Of a stretch of 64,000 bases of DNA, positions 51,085 through 58,655 are shown piece after piece. Below the pieces are notes generated by a model. That model made no database searches. It saw nothing but the letters and a program-made list of their open reading frames with translations, and was not told where the DNA came from. The stretch spans positions 1,177,501-1,241,500 of the forward strand of contig CP107216.1 in NCBI GenBank assembly GCA_025757645.1. The letters run 5' to 3'. This DNA is from Clostridiales bacterium. GTDB lineage: Bacteria > Bacillota > Clostridia > Oscillospirales > Oscillospiraceae. Position 1 is the first letter of the stretch, and each line of letters opens with the position of its first letter. A program made the translations under genes and the position numbers.

Positions 51085-51825
51085 ATGCTGTGTTTTGACC
51101 ATGTTTCGTTTGCCTATCCGGGTGAGCGCACGATCTTAAATGACCTGTCGTTTTCCGTTTCCGAGGGCGAGCAGGTCGGCCTGATCGGCGCCAACGGCGC
51201 GGGCAAGTCCACGCTCATGAAGGCGGCGCTGGGGCTCATCACCGTCTCCGGTACGATCACGATCGACGGTCTGGAGATGAACCGTGACAACCTCGCGGAC
51301 ATCCGCCGGCGGCTGGGCTATGTCCTGCAGGACTCAGACAACCAGATGTTCATGCCGACGGTGTTTGAGGATATGCTCTTCGGCCCGCTCAATTACGGCA
51401 TGCCCCGCCCGGAGGCGGAGGCACTTGTGGATCAAACGCTCGCAGAGCTGAACCTTACGCACCTGAAAAACCGCCGCAACCACAAGCTCTCCGGCGGCGA
51501 AAAGCGCATGGCCGCCATTGCGACCATCCTCGCCATGCAGCCGAAGATCATGCTCATGGACGAGCCGTCCACGGCGCTTGACCCGAAAAACCGCCGCACG
51601 CTCATCCGCACGCTCAATGCGCTGCCGGTGACGAAGATCATCGCAACGCACGATCTCGACCTCGTGCTCGAGACGTGCGACCGCGTCCTGCTGCTGCACG
51701 ACGGGCAGATCGCGGCCGATGGGCCGGCGGGGGAGATCCTGCGCGACCGGGCGCTGCTTGAGCGGCACTCGCTGGAACTGCCGTTTTGCCTTGCCGGTGT
51801 GCCGGAGCGGGCAAAAGAATCGTGA
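51085..51825 (+). CDS. cbiO: Cobalt ECF transporter ATPase
   Basis: A 246-residue ABC ATPase. Walker A LIGANGAGKSTLMKA, Q-loop YVLQDSDNQMF (typical of CbiO), signature KLSGGEKRMAAIA, Walker B IMLMDEPSTALDP and switch His in IATHDLDL. It drives cobalt uptake with CbiMN and CbiQ. GAGGAGGGG lies upstream. Confidence 0.93.
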   Translation: MLCFDHVSFAYPGERTILNDLSFSVSEGEQVGLIGANGAGKSTLMKAALGLITVSGTITIDGLEMNRDNLADIRRRLGYVLQDSDNQMFMPTVFEDMLFGPLNYGMPRPEAEALVDQTLAELNLTHLKNRRNHKLSGGEKRMAAIATILAMQPKIMLMDEPSTALDPKNRRTLIRTLNALPVTKIIATHDLDLVLETCDRVLLLHDGQIAADGPAGEILRDRALLERHSLELPFCLAGVPERAKES

Positions 51826-51835
51826 AAAACGGCGC

Positions 51836-51864
51836 TTGAAGCCGTGGGCGCTGTCTGCTATAAT
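51836..51864 (+). promoter_or_regulatory. Promoter of second DMT permease
   Basis: TTGAAG (overlapping the end region after cbiO), 17 bp, TATAAT (51859-51864). Confidence 0.7.
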
Positions 51865-51893
51865 AGCGCGTATTCCGGTGGAGAGCGAGGTCG

Positions 51894-52817
51894 ATGTTTG
51901 CAATGAGCCGACAGCTCAAAGGTGCGCTAATGGCGGCGGGCGGCGGTGTGTGCTGGGGCATTTCCGGCACGATGGGGCAGTATCTGTTTACGCACGAGGC
52001 CATGCAGACCACGTGGCTGATCCCGATCCGTCTGAGCCTGGCGGGCCTGATTTTGTTTGTCTACTGGCTGGTGAAGGACCGGCGGCTGCTGTTCGCCCCG
52101 TGGCGGCAGCGGGATAGCGCGGTGATGCTCGTGCTCTATGGCATTTTCGGCATCAGCCTGAGCCAGTTTCTTTATTTTCTGACCATTCAGTTTTCCAACG
52201 CGGCCATCGGCACGATCATGCAGGATCTGTCGCCGGTGATGGTGCTGCTGGTCGCCTGCGCGACTGCGCACAGAAAGCCGCGCGCGTATGAGATCGTGAG
52301 CATCGTGCTGGCGCTGCTCGGCGTGATTTTGCTGACCACGCACGGCGACCTGACGACGTTTGCCGTGTCGCCAGTGGCGCTGGTCGCGGGTGTTGCGTGC
52401 GCGGTGTGCGTGACGGTGTATAACTGCCTCTGTCCGCGCCGGGAGCTGCACGATTATCCGGTCAGTCTGCTGCAGGCGTGGGCGTTTTTGATGGGGGCTG
52501 TGCTCTTCGAGCTGTCCATGCACCCGTGGACACTCGGCTATACGCCGTCACTGCGCGGTGTCGGCGGCATTTTGTTCGTGGTGCTCTTCGGCAACCTGCT
52601 GGCCTTCAACCTGTATATGACGGGCGTGAAGCTCATCGGCCCGGAAAAGAGCGTGCTCTACGGCTTTGCCGAGCCGGTCACGGCGGCCATTCTGGCCGTG
52701 ACGCTGCTGGATACGCCGTTCACGGTCTGGGATGCGCTGGGCTTTGCCGCCGTGTTTGCCATGCTGGCGGTGCTGTCCGTCGGCGGAAAGAAATATGCCG
52801 AGCGGCTGGAAGTGTAA
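51894..52817 (+). CDS. EamA/DMT-family permease
   Basis: A 307-residue permease with ten hydrophobic segments. LKGALMAAGGGVCWGISGTM begins the first EamA repeat, NAAIGTIMQDLSPVMVLLV lies in helix 4 and YGFAEPVTAAILAVTLLDTP in helix 9. It is not a close copy of the permease at 48040. The ribosome site is weak (GAGCGAGG). Substrate unknown; the neighbours deal with cobalt and methyl transfer, so an amino acid such as methionine is possible. Confidence 0.9.
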   Translation: MFAMSRQLKGALMAAGGGVCWGISGTMGQYLFTHEAMQTTWLIPIRLSLAGLILFVYWLVKDRRLLFAPWRQRDSAVMLVLYGIFGISLSQFLYFLTIQFSNAAIGTIMQDLSPVMVLLVACATAHRKPRAYEIVSIVLALLGVILLTTHGDLTTFAVSPVALVAGVACAVCVTVYNCLCPRRELHDYPVSLLQAWAFLMGAVLFELSMHPWTLGYTPSLRGVGGILFVVLFGNLLAFNLYMTGVKLIGPEKSVLYGFAEPVTAAILAVTLLDTPFTVWDALGFAAVFAMLAVLSVGGKKYAERLEV

Positions 52818-52824
52818 AATTTAA

Positions 52825-52951
52825 AAAGAAAAACGGAGCAGATACGGGGGGATGTATCTGCTCCGTTCCTGTTTATGAGGGATGGTCATTCCTCTCATAA
52901 CGGTTGTCCCACGCGGTGTACCCCACAGCACCGGATGTACCTACGTAGTAC
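52825..52951 (-). ncRNA. Candidate small structured RNA
   Basis: Read on the minus strand, a sigma-A promoter is followed by about 125 nt of foldable sequence and a strong terminator. Predicted pairings: CCTGT with ACAGG closing the body, a TGTAC...GTACA hairpin, CGGTG/CACCG, and TTATGAG/CTCATAA. The terminator stem is AACGGAGCAGATAC / GTATCTGCTCCGTT with an 8-nt loop and then TTTCTTTTT. No known RNA family is recognised. The only in-frame peptide would start within the -10 box, so a coding role is unlikely. It is convergent with the DMT permease. Confidence 0.55.
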
Positions 52952-52957
52952 AGGTTC

Positions 52958-52986
52958 ATTATTTCACAGAAAACTTGCCGTGTCAA
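52958..52986 (-). promoter_or_regulatory. Promoter of the candidate small RNA
   Basis: On the minus strand TTGACA (52986-52981), 17 bp, AATAAT (52963-52958). Transcription should begin near 52951. Confidence 0.65.
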
Positions 52987-53147
52987 CAAAAAACTGTTGC
53001 CTTTTCACGCTTTTCTGTCACAAAAAGCGCTAAGAAACTGCGCGTTTCTGTACAGGCCGTCCGGCAGACGCAGCATCCTCCTGCGTCCCTTTTTTACCCT
53101 GAGGGCGTGTGGTCGCTGCGAAATTTACCACCTCGGGCGGCGACTGT
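52987..53147. other. Gene-free stretch between small RNA and homocysteine methyltransferase gene
   Basis: It holds a small hairpin GACGCAG / CTGCGTC (53067-53087) followed by CCTTTTTT on the plus strand, a possible terminator for an unseen plus-strand transcript. Nothing else is recognised. Confidence 0.4.
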
Positions 53148-54365
53148 TCAAATCAACAGGCCGTACCGGCCGCACAGCGGCAGCAGCGCCGACTCCGGGA
53201 GCGCGCCCTCATACAGCGCGCGGCCCTGATAGGCGCGCAGTGCGGCCTCAAGCAGCTCCGCGTCGTCGCAGACGAGGCACAGCGGCTTGCTCAGCAGATA
53301 CTGCACGTCGGTCAGTGCGTCGATGTCCTCCCAGGCAGCGACGCGCAGCGCAACCATGGGCTCGCTGCCGTCGAGCGCATCCGCCAGCCGGTCTTCGAGA
53401 TCCGGCCCGGCGGTCAGCACAGGGCCGTGCCCGGCGTCCGTCGGCAGGTAGCAGGGGAGCTTCTCCGTCGCGGCCGGGAGCAGGTCCGTGTGCTTCGGTG
53501 CGGGCGGGACGAATTTCGCGTCCTTGAGGGCCGCGTGCAGCGCGGCGATATGCTCCGCCGTCGTGCCGCAGCAGCCGCCGAAAACGGCCACGCCGGCTTC
53601 CAGCATCGGCTGCACGAACGCCGTGAATTCCTCCGGCGTGCAGTCATATACGGTCTTGCCGCCGACGGTGATGGGCATACCGGCGTTGGGCTTTGCGATC
53701 AGCGGCACGCGGGCGTATTCCCGCAGGCGGCGCAGCTGCACGAGCATCTGTTCCGGCCCGGTCGAGCAGTTGAGCCCGAACGCGCTGATGCCCATGCCCT
53801 GCAGCACGGTCAGCGCGGCGGTCACGTCCGTGCCCGAGAGGCTGCGTCCGCTCTCGTCGCACGTGAAGGACACGAAGATCGGCTTGTCGCTCACGCTGCG
53901 CACGGCCAGCACGGCGGCGCGTGCGTCCGAGAGCGTCATCATCGTCTCGATGACATACAGATCGACGCCGGCCGCTTCGAGTCCGGCCGCCTGCTCGGTG
54001 TAGATATCGACCAGATCCTCGAACGATGCCTCGCCGAGCGGGGCGAGAAACAGGCCCGTCGGCGCGAGATCGCCCGCGATCCATGCCTTGCCGCCCGCCG
54101 CTTCGCGCGAGAGCGCGGCGAGGCGGCGGTTGTAGTCCGCCGTCTGGTTGAAGATGCTGCGCTCCTCGAGCTTCTGCCGGTTTGCGCCGAAGGTCGGCGT
54201 GTAGAGCACCTGGCTGCCGGCGGCAACGTAGCCGCGCTGGATGCCCACAATGACGTCCGGGTGCTCGAGCGTCCACTGCTCGGCGCTCACATCACCGCCG
54301 TAGCCGCGCTTTTGCAGTTCGGTGCCGGTCGCACCGTCGAGGATGAGGGGAAAACGGATCTCCAT
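53148..54365 (-). CDS. Homocysteine S-methyltransferase domain protein
   Basis: A 405-residue protein. The first 290 residues are a BHMT/MetH-type homocysteine-binding barrel: LILDGATGTELQKRG, TPTFGANRQKLEE, the first zinc Cys in GLNCSTGPEQM and the Cys pair in FGGCCGTTAEHI. The last 115 residues form a further domain without clear motifs (LEDRLADALDGSEPMVALRV). Methyl transfer from a methyl-corrinoid to homocysteine would yield methionine. The second ATG was chosen, 8 nt from GGAGG. It follows the corrinoid activator by 21 nt. Confidence 0.88.
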   Translation of the reverse strand: MEIRFPLILDGATGTELQKRGYGGDVSAEQWTLEHPDVIVGIQRGYVAAGSQVLYTPTFGANRQKLEERSIFNQTADYNRRLAALSREAAGGKAWIAGDLAPTGLFLAPLGEASFEDLVDIYTEQAAGLEAAGVDLYVIETMMTLSDARAAVLAVRSVSDKPIFVSFTCDESGRSLSGTDVTAALTVLQGMGISAFGLNCSTGPEQMLVQLRRLREYARVPLIAKPNAGMPITVGGKTVYDCTPEEFTAFVQPMLEAGVAVFGGCCGTTAEHIAALHAALKDAKFVPPAPKHTDLLPAATEKLPCYLPTDAGHGPVLTAGPDLEDRLADALDGSEPMVALRVAAWEDIDALTDVQYLLSKPLCLVCDDAELLEAALRAYQGRALYEGALPESALLPLCGRYGLLI

Positions 54366-54386
54366 GGTCATGACCTCCGTGAAATG

Positions 54387-55889
54387 TTATGGTTGCGGAA
54401 ACGACAGATCGTCGGTAAAGGCCGCGGCAAAATCTGCGCGGCCGGACAGCTCCAGATAGTCGCATGCCCGGGAAATATTCCCGATGCGCTGCCACTGCGC
54501 GGGGTCGAGCGTGAGCGCGGCCGCGCCGGCGAGCGCCGTGTTGCCGAGCGTGTGCAGCTTGCCCGCGCACGCGCGCGGGAGCATGCCGATGGCCATGGCG
54601 CTCTCGGGGTCGAGATAGCTGCCGAAGCCGCCGGCAAGGTACACGCCGTCCACCTGCTCCGGTGCGATGCCGCGCTGCTGCAGCAGCACGCGGATGCCCG
54701 CCGCGACGGCGGCCTTGGCCAGCTGTAAGTTGCGCACGTCCGCCGCCGTGAGAGATACCTCCGGCGTCAGGTGAAAGCGGCCGTTGCCGTCGTCATCGCG
54801 CGTCAGATAGCGGCGCAGGGGCATTGGTGCGTCCTCCGGCGGCAGCAGCCGCCCACCGGGCGCGATCACGCCGAGGCGCAGCAGCACCGCCGTCAGGTCG
54901 AGCAGGCCGGAGCCGCACAGCCCCTTCGGTTCGCCGCCGCCGATGACATCGTACAGAAAGCCGCGGTCATACCGTACGCGGCTGATGGCGCCGTCCACGC
55001 CCGGCATGCCGCACGTGATGCCCGCACCCTCAAAGGCCGGGCCGGATGCCACGGCGCAGCAGACGAACCCGCCGCGGCCGCCGAGCGCCATCTCGCCGTT
55101 GGTGCCGATGTCGAGAAACAGGTTCTCGCCCGGCAGCTCCGCCAGCCCGGCGGCCAGCAGTCCGGCCGTGATGTCCCCGCCGACGTAGCCCGCCACGCAG
55201 GGAGCAAAGTGCACCGGCACGCCGTGCAGCGTTTCGTCTCCGGGTGCTGCAAAGAGCGTCTCCGGCCGGAACGGCGCTGCGGCGATGCCGCGCACGGAGT
55301 ATCCGGCGAAGAGGTGCTGCATGACGGTGTTGCCGGCGAGTGTGATCTCGCGCAGCGTGCCCGGCGTGCGGCCGCTGCGCGCGAGCGCGTCCGATACCAG
55401 CGCCCAGATCTGCTCGCGGATGCGCCGCGAGAGCTCCGGCAGGCCGTCCGGCTTCTCAAGCGTATACTGGATGCGGCTGATGACGTCAGCCCCATAAGGG
55501 GCCTGCGCATTCCAGCCGCTGCAGGTTTGCAGCTCTGTGCCGGACGAGAGATCGTACAGCCGCGCGACGACGGTCGTCGTGCCGAGGTCGACGGCGGCGG
55601 CGCAGCCTGTGCGTCCCGGTCGGCAGGCGGGCAGCGGCACGGTGCCGGTCAGGATCGTGCCGCCGGCGGTCTCTGGCAGCGTGACGGTGTCGCCGTCCGC
55701 CGGATAGACCCGGCAGGCGAGCCGGGGCACGCCGTTGACCGGTACGCGGCACTTGCCGCAGCGGCCCTTTCCGCCGCAGGCGGCGGGAATGGAATAGCCC
55801 GCGCGCCGCAGAACGGACAGCAGCGTCTCGCCGGCCGGCAGGGGAATGGTGCGGACATGGCCGTTTTGTTCAATTTGGATGCTTGACAT
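54387..55889 (-). CDS. Corrinoid-protein reductive activator (ASKHA, [2Fe-2S])
   Basis: A 500-residue RACo/RamA-like protein. The N-terminal ferredoxin domain has the Cys set in ACGGKGRCGKCRVPVNG ... LAC (about 33-52). Then follows the large ASKHA ATPase domain with AVDLGTTTVVARLYDL, LAGNTVMQHLFAG, LFLDIGTNGEMALGG and VYLAGGFGSYLDPESA. Such proteins use ATP to reduce Co(II) corrinoid back to Co(I). It is divergent from the DUF2284 and fusion genes, which it should serve. The ribosome site is weak (GGGGGCGG). Confidence 0.9.
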   Translation of the reverse strand: MSSIQIEQNGHVRTIPLPAGETLLSVLRRAGYSIPAACGGKGRCGKCRVPVNGVPRLACRVYPADGDTVTLPETAGGTILTGTVPLPACRPGRTGCAAAVDLGTTTVVARLYDLSSGTELQTCSGWNAQAPYGADVISRIQYTLEKPDGLPELSRRIREQIWALVSDALARSGRTPGTLREITLAGNTVMQHLFAGYSVRGIAAAPFRPETLFAAPGDETLHGVPVHFAPCVAGYVGGDITAGLLAAGLAELPGENLFLDIGTNGEMALGGRGGFVCCAVASGPAFEGAGITCGMPGVDGAISRVRYDRGFLYDVIGGGEPKGLCGSGLLDLTAVLLRLGVIAPGGRLLPPEDAPMPLRRYLTRDDDGNGRFHLTPEVSLTAADVRNLQLAKAAVAAGIRVLLQQRGIAPEQVDGVYLAGGFGSYLDPESAMAIGMLPRACAGKLHTLGNTALAGAAALTLDPAQWQRIGNISRACDYLELSGRADFAAAFTDDLSFPQP

Positions 55890-55961
55890 GGCCGCCGCCC
55901 CCTTATAAGATATAGGCACATTCTAAGCAGTGAGACTTTGCTTTGTCAAGAGGCTTTGCAT

Positions 55962-56498
55962 ATGAACGATCCCGAGACGCTGGCCGCGCAAAACGGCTTT
56001 TCCCACTGGGCACAGCTGAATATGGCGGCGGCGGTGCCGCTCGAGGCGGTACGCGATATGTGCGCGTCCGGCCGCTGCGGCCGATACGGGCACAACTGGG
56101 CCTGCCCGCCCGGCTGCGGCAGCATCGAGGCGGCTGCGCGACGCATCGCAGGCTTTGACGCCGGCATCCTTGTACAGACGACCGGGACGCTGCGCGATGA
56201 TTTCGATTACGAATCCATTGCGGCCACTGAGCGCGCGCACAAGCGCCGCTTTGCCGACTTTGCACGCCAGATGCGCCGACTCTGTCCCGGCTGCCTGCCG
56301 CTGACGGCCGGCAGCTGCACGCTCTGTGCCCGCTGCACGTATCCCGACCGGCCGTGCCGCTACCCGACCAAACGCCTGTCGTCCATGGAGGCGTATGGTC
56401 TGTTCGTGAGCGATATCTGCGCGCGCTCGGGCCTTGCCTACAACTACGGCCCGCGTACCATGACGTATACATCCTGCGTTTTATACAACAAGGAGTGA
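55962..56498 (+). CDS. DUF2284 Cys-rich metal-binding protein
   Basis: A 178-residue protein. The Cys pattern MCASGRCGRYGHNWACPPGC and CPGCLPLTAGSCTLCARCTY, then DRPCRYP, matches DUF2284, a family often found next to corrinoid-dependent methyltransferase genes. It may carry an iron-sulfur cluster and help in corrinoid handling. The ATG lies 5 nt before the downstream gene context: its stop is followed after 5 nt by the fusion protein ATG, so both are cotranscribed. Confidence 0.85.
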   Translation: MNDPETLAAQNGFSHWAQLNMAAAVPLEAVRDMCASGRCGRYGHNWACPPGCGSIEAAARRIAGFDAGILVQTTGTLRDDFDYESIAATERAHKRRFADFARQMRRLCPGCLPLTAGSCTLCARCTYPDRPCRYPTKRLSSMEAYGLFVSDICARSGLAYNYGPRTMTYTSCVLYNKE

Positions 56499-56503
56499 AA
56501 ACC

Positions 56504-58225
56504 ATGTCCACACCGAAAGAGATCTTCCTCGAGCTCATCCGGCCCGACGGCCAGCCGGAGCGCCAGCTGCGCCAGTATGAGGCGCTGCACATGTGCCTCA
56601 CCGACCCGTGCAACACCTACCTGCGCGGCAACCGCAAGCGCGGCACGACGAGCGTGGACCGCTGGGGCACGACGATCCTGTTTCCCGAGGATGCACCCGG
56701 CCCGATGCCGGATACGCGCGAGGGCCTTGCCGTCTGCCCGGACGTCACGCGCTGGCGCGAGACGGTGCACGCGCCCGATCTGGAGGCCGCCTGCACGGAA
56801 GGGTGGGACACCTGCCGCGCCGAGGCGCGCGCCGCCTGCGGGTCGGATCACCTGTTGGCCGGGTTCATGGGCACGGGCATTTTCGAGCAGTGCCACTTCC
56901 TCATGGGCTTTGAGGACACGCTCACGAATCTCTACGCGCATCCGGACGAGATGCACGCGCTTATTGACTACATCACGGAGTACCGCCTGACGTATGTGCG
57001 CATGCTCATCGACCATCTGCAGCCGGATGTCATCTTTTCGCACGACGACTGGGGCACGAAAAACGCCCTGTTCATGAAGCCCGAGATGTGGCGGGAATTC
57101 TTCAAGGAGCCGTACCGCCGGTTTTATGGCTACATCCGTTCGCGCGGCGTCATTGCCATCCACCACGCGGACTCCTATCTTGTGCCGATCGTGGACGACA
57201 TGGCCGAGATCGGCATCCAGGTCTGGCAGGGCGTCCTGCCGGAAAACGACATTCCCGCCCTGCAGGCACACTTAAACGGGCGGCTCACGCTCATGGGCGG
57301 CTTCGGCGCGGCCATCGACCGCAAGGACGCGACGCCCGAGGACATCCTCACCTATGCCCGCGATGTGCTCAAGCGCAACTGCCCCGGCGGGCACTACATC
57401 CCCTCGATCACCTACGGCCTGGCGGGCACTGTCTACCCGCACGTGGACAAATACCTCAACCAGGCGGTCGATGAATACAACGCAGCGCTGCATGTGCCGG
57501 TGACGCACCTGCCGCCCGTGCCGCGCCGGAGCGTGCACGCCGCGGCCGCGCCGGCGCAGAGCGCGCCTGAGGCCGAGCAGCCGCAGGGCGATGTGCTCTC
57601 GCGCATCGCGTCCGCGCTCGTGCGCGGGCAGCAAAAGCGCGTGCTGCAGCTGTGCTCCGAGGCGCTCGAGAGCGGGCACGGCGCGCAGGAGATCCTCACG
57701 GACGGCCTTGTGCGCGGCATGACCATCCTTGGCGAGGATTTTTCGGCCAACCGCGCCTTCGTGCCGGAGATGCTCATCGCAGCGCGCTGCATGGCGGCGG
57801 CGACGGAGCTGCTCAAGCCGTACATGACGGGGGAGAGCAGCGAGACGATCGGCCGCGTCTGCCTCGGCACGGTGCGCGGTGATATGCACGACATCGGCAA
57901 GAACCTCGTCAAGATCATGATGGAGGGCAGCGGGCTGGAGGTCGTGGACCTCGGCGTGGACGTCACGGCGGAGCAGTTCGTGGACACGGCGATCGAACAG
58001 CACTGCGACATCATCGCCTGCTCCTCGCTGCTGACGACGACGATGCCGGAAATGCGCGATGTGGTGGAGCTGGCGAAGGCCCGCGGCATCCGCGACCGGG
58101 TGAAGATCTTTGTCGGCGGTGCACCCATCACGCCCGGCTACAGCGACGAGATCGGCGCGGACGTCTACTGCCCGGACGCGGCCACGGCCGCGCGCTCGGC
58201 CGTGGCGCTGCTGCGCGGCGCGTAA
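56504..58225 (+). CDS. Methyltransferase (URO-D fold) fused to corrinoid-binding protein
   Basis: A 573-residue two-domain protein. Residues 1-345 are a uroporphyrinogen-decarboxylase-fold methyltransferase of the MtaA/CmuA group (FSHDDWGTKNALFMKPEMW, AIHHADSYLVPIVDDMAEIG). Residues 365-573 are a MtaC-like corrinoid protein with a helical cap and the cobalamin motif GDMHDIGKN, His462 being the lower ligand, plus SSLLTTTMPEM and GGAPITPGYSDEIGAD. An Ala/Pro/Glu-rich linker joins them. The order equals CmuA of chloromethane users. The His-x-Cys zinc pattern of MtaA is not evident (HHADSY instead). GGAG lies upstream. Confidence 0.9.
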   Translation: MSTPKEIFLELIRPDGQPERQLRQYEALHMCLTDPCNTYLRGNRKRGTTSVDRWGTTILFPEDAPGPMPDTREGLAVCPDVTRWRETVHAPDLEAACTEGWDTCRAEARAACGSDHLLAGFMGTGIFEQCHFLMGFEDTLTNLYAHPDEMHALIDYITEYRLTYVRMLIDHLQPDVIFSHDDWGTKNALFMKPEMWREFFKEPYRRFYGYIRSRGVIAIHHADSYLVPIVDDMAEIGIQVWQGVLPENDIPALQAHLNGRLTLMGGFGAAIDRKDATPEDILTYARDVLKRNCPGGHYIPSITYGLAGTVYPHVDKYLNQAVDEYNAALHVPVTHLPPVPRRSVHAAAAPAQSAPEAEQPQGDVLSRIASALVRGQQKRVLQLCSEALESGHGAQEILTDGLVRGMTILGEDFSANRAFVPEMLIAARCMAAATELLKPYMTGESSETIGRVCLGTVRGDMHDIGKNLVKIMMEGSGLEVVDLGVDVTAEQFVDTAIEQHCDIIACSSLLTTTMPEMRDVVELAKARGIRDRVKIFVGGAPITPGYSDEIGADVYCPDAATAARSAVALLRGA

Positions 58226-58251
58226 GCGCATAAAAGACATAATGCAGGAAT

Positions 58252-58300
58252 GTGTCTCTGCCGGACGAACATACGCCGGTCGGAGACACTTTCATTTTTT
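58252..58300 (+). terminator. Terminator after the corrinoid fusion gene
   Basis: GTGTCTC / GAGACAC with inner CCGG/CCGG pairing, followed by TTTCATTTTTT. Confidence 0.82.
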
Positions 58301-58368
58301 GGAAGGAAATTCAGCGAAATGGATAGAGAAAAATCGAAAGACCGGGATTATTTCAGGTTCTTGAATAA

Positions 58369-58397
58369 TTGCTTTTCGGTGCCGCCGGATTTATAAT
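58369..58397 (+). promoter_or_regulatory. Promoter of the purine riboswitch operon
   Basis: TTGCTT, 17 bp, TATAAT (58392-58397). Confidence 0.7.
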
Positions 58398-58426
58398 CAA
58401 GGCGTTCCAACAAGTGAACACAGACA

Positions 58427-58505
58427 CTTTCAGGTATAGGCGGGGAAGTCACATGGGCCCCGCGTCTCTACCGGGCGGCCCTTGAATTGCCCGACTACCG
58501 GAATG
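58427..58505 (+). promoter_or_regulatory. Purine riboswitch aptamer, guanine type
   Basis: Three-way junction: P1 TTCAGGT/ACCGGAA, TATA joining strand, P2 GCGGGG/CCCCGC, GTCTCTACC as J2/3, P3 GGGC/GCCC and GACTAC as J3/1. C58492 directly before GACTA is the specificity base, pointing to guanine or hypoxanthine rather than adenine. Both apical loops are about 12 nt rather than the usual 7, and J2/3 has C for one conserved U. GGGCC and GGCCC in the loops could pair. It precedes purine genes. Confidence 0.87.
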
Positions 58506-58547
58506 CAGCACGCACAGCGCCAAACCGCTGTGTGAGCTTTTCCGTTT

Positions 58548-58588
58548 CGGTGGAGGGTCGCAGATCGCAGACGCTCCGCCGTTTTTTT
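58548..58588 (+). terminator. Expression-platform terminator of the riboswitch
   Basis: CGGTGGAG pairs with CTCCGCCG (one wobble), followed by TTTTTTT. Between aptamer and terminator a CACAGCG/CGCTGTG hairpin may take part in switching. Ligand binding should favour termination. Confidence 0.75.
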
Positions 58589-58655
58589 ATTTGGATAGAG
58601 AGCGGAAACGCTTTTTATGGTTGATAGCAGCTTATGATTTCAGGGAGGGATTTTG

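Noticed and set aside
52873..52959. A 28-residue peptide frame (starting MNLYYVG) within the candidate small RNA
   Set aside because: Its ATG overlaps the -10 box, so it would not be in the transcript, and there is no ribosome site.
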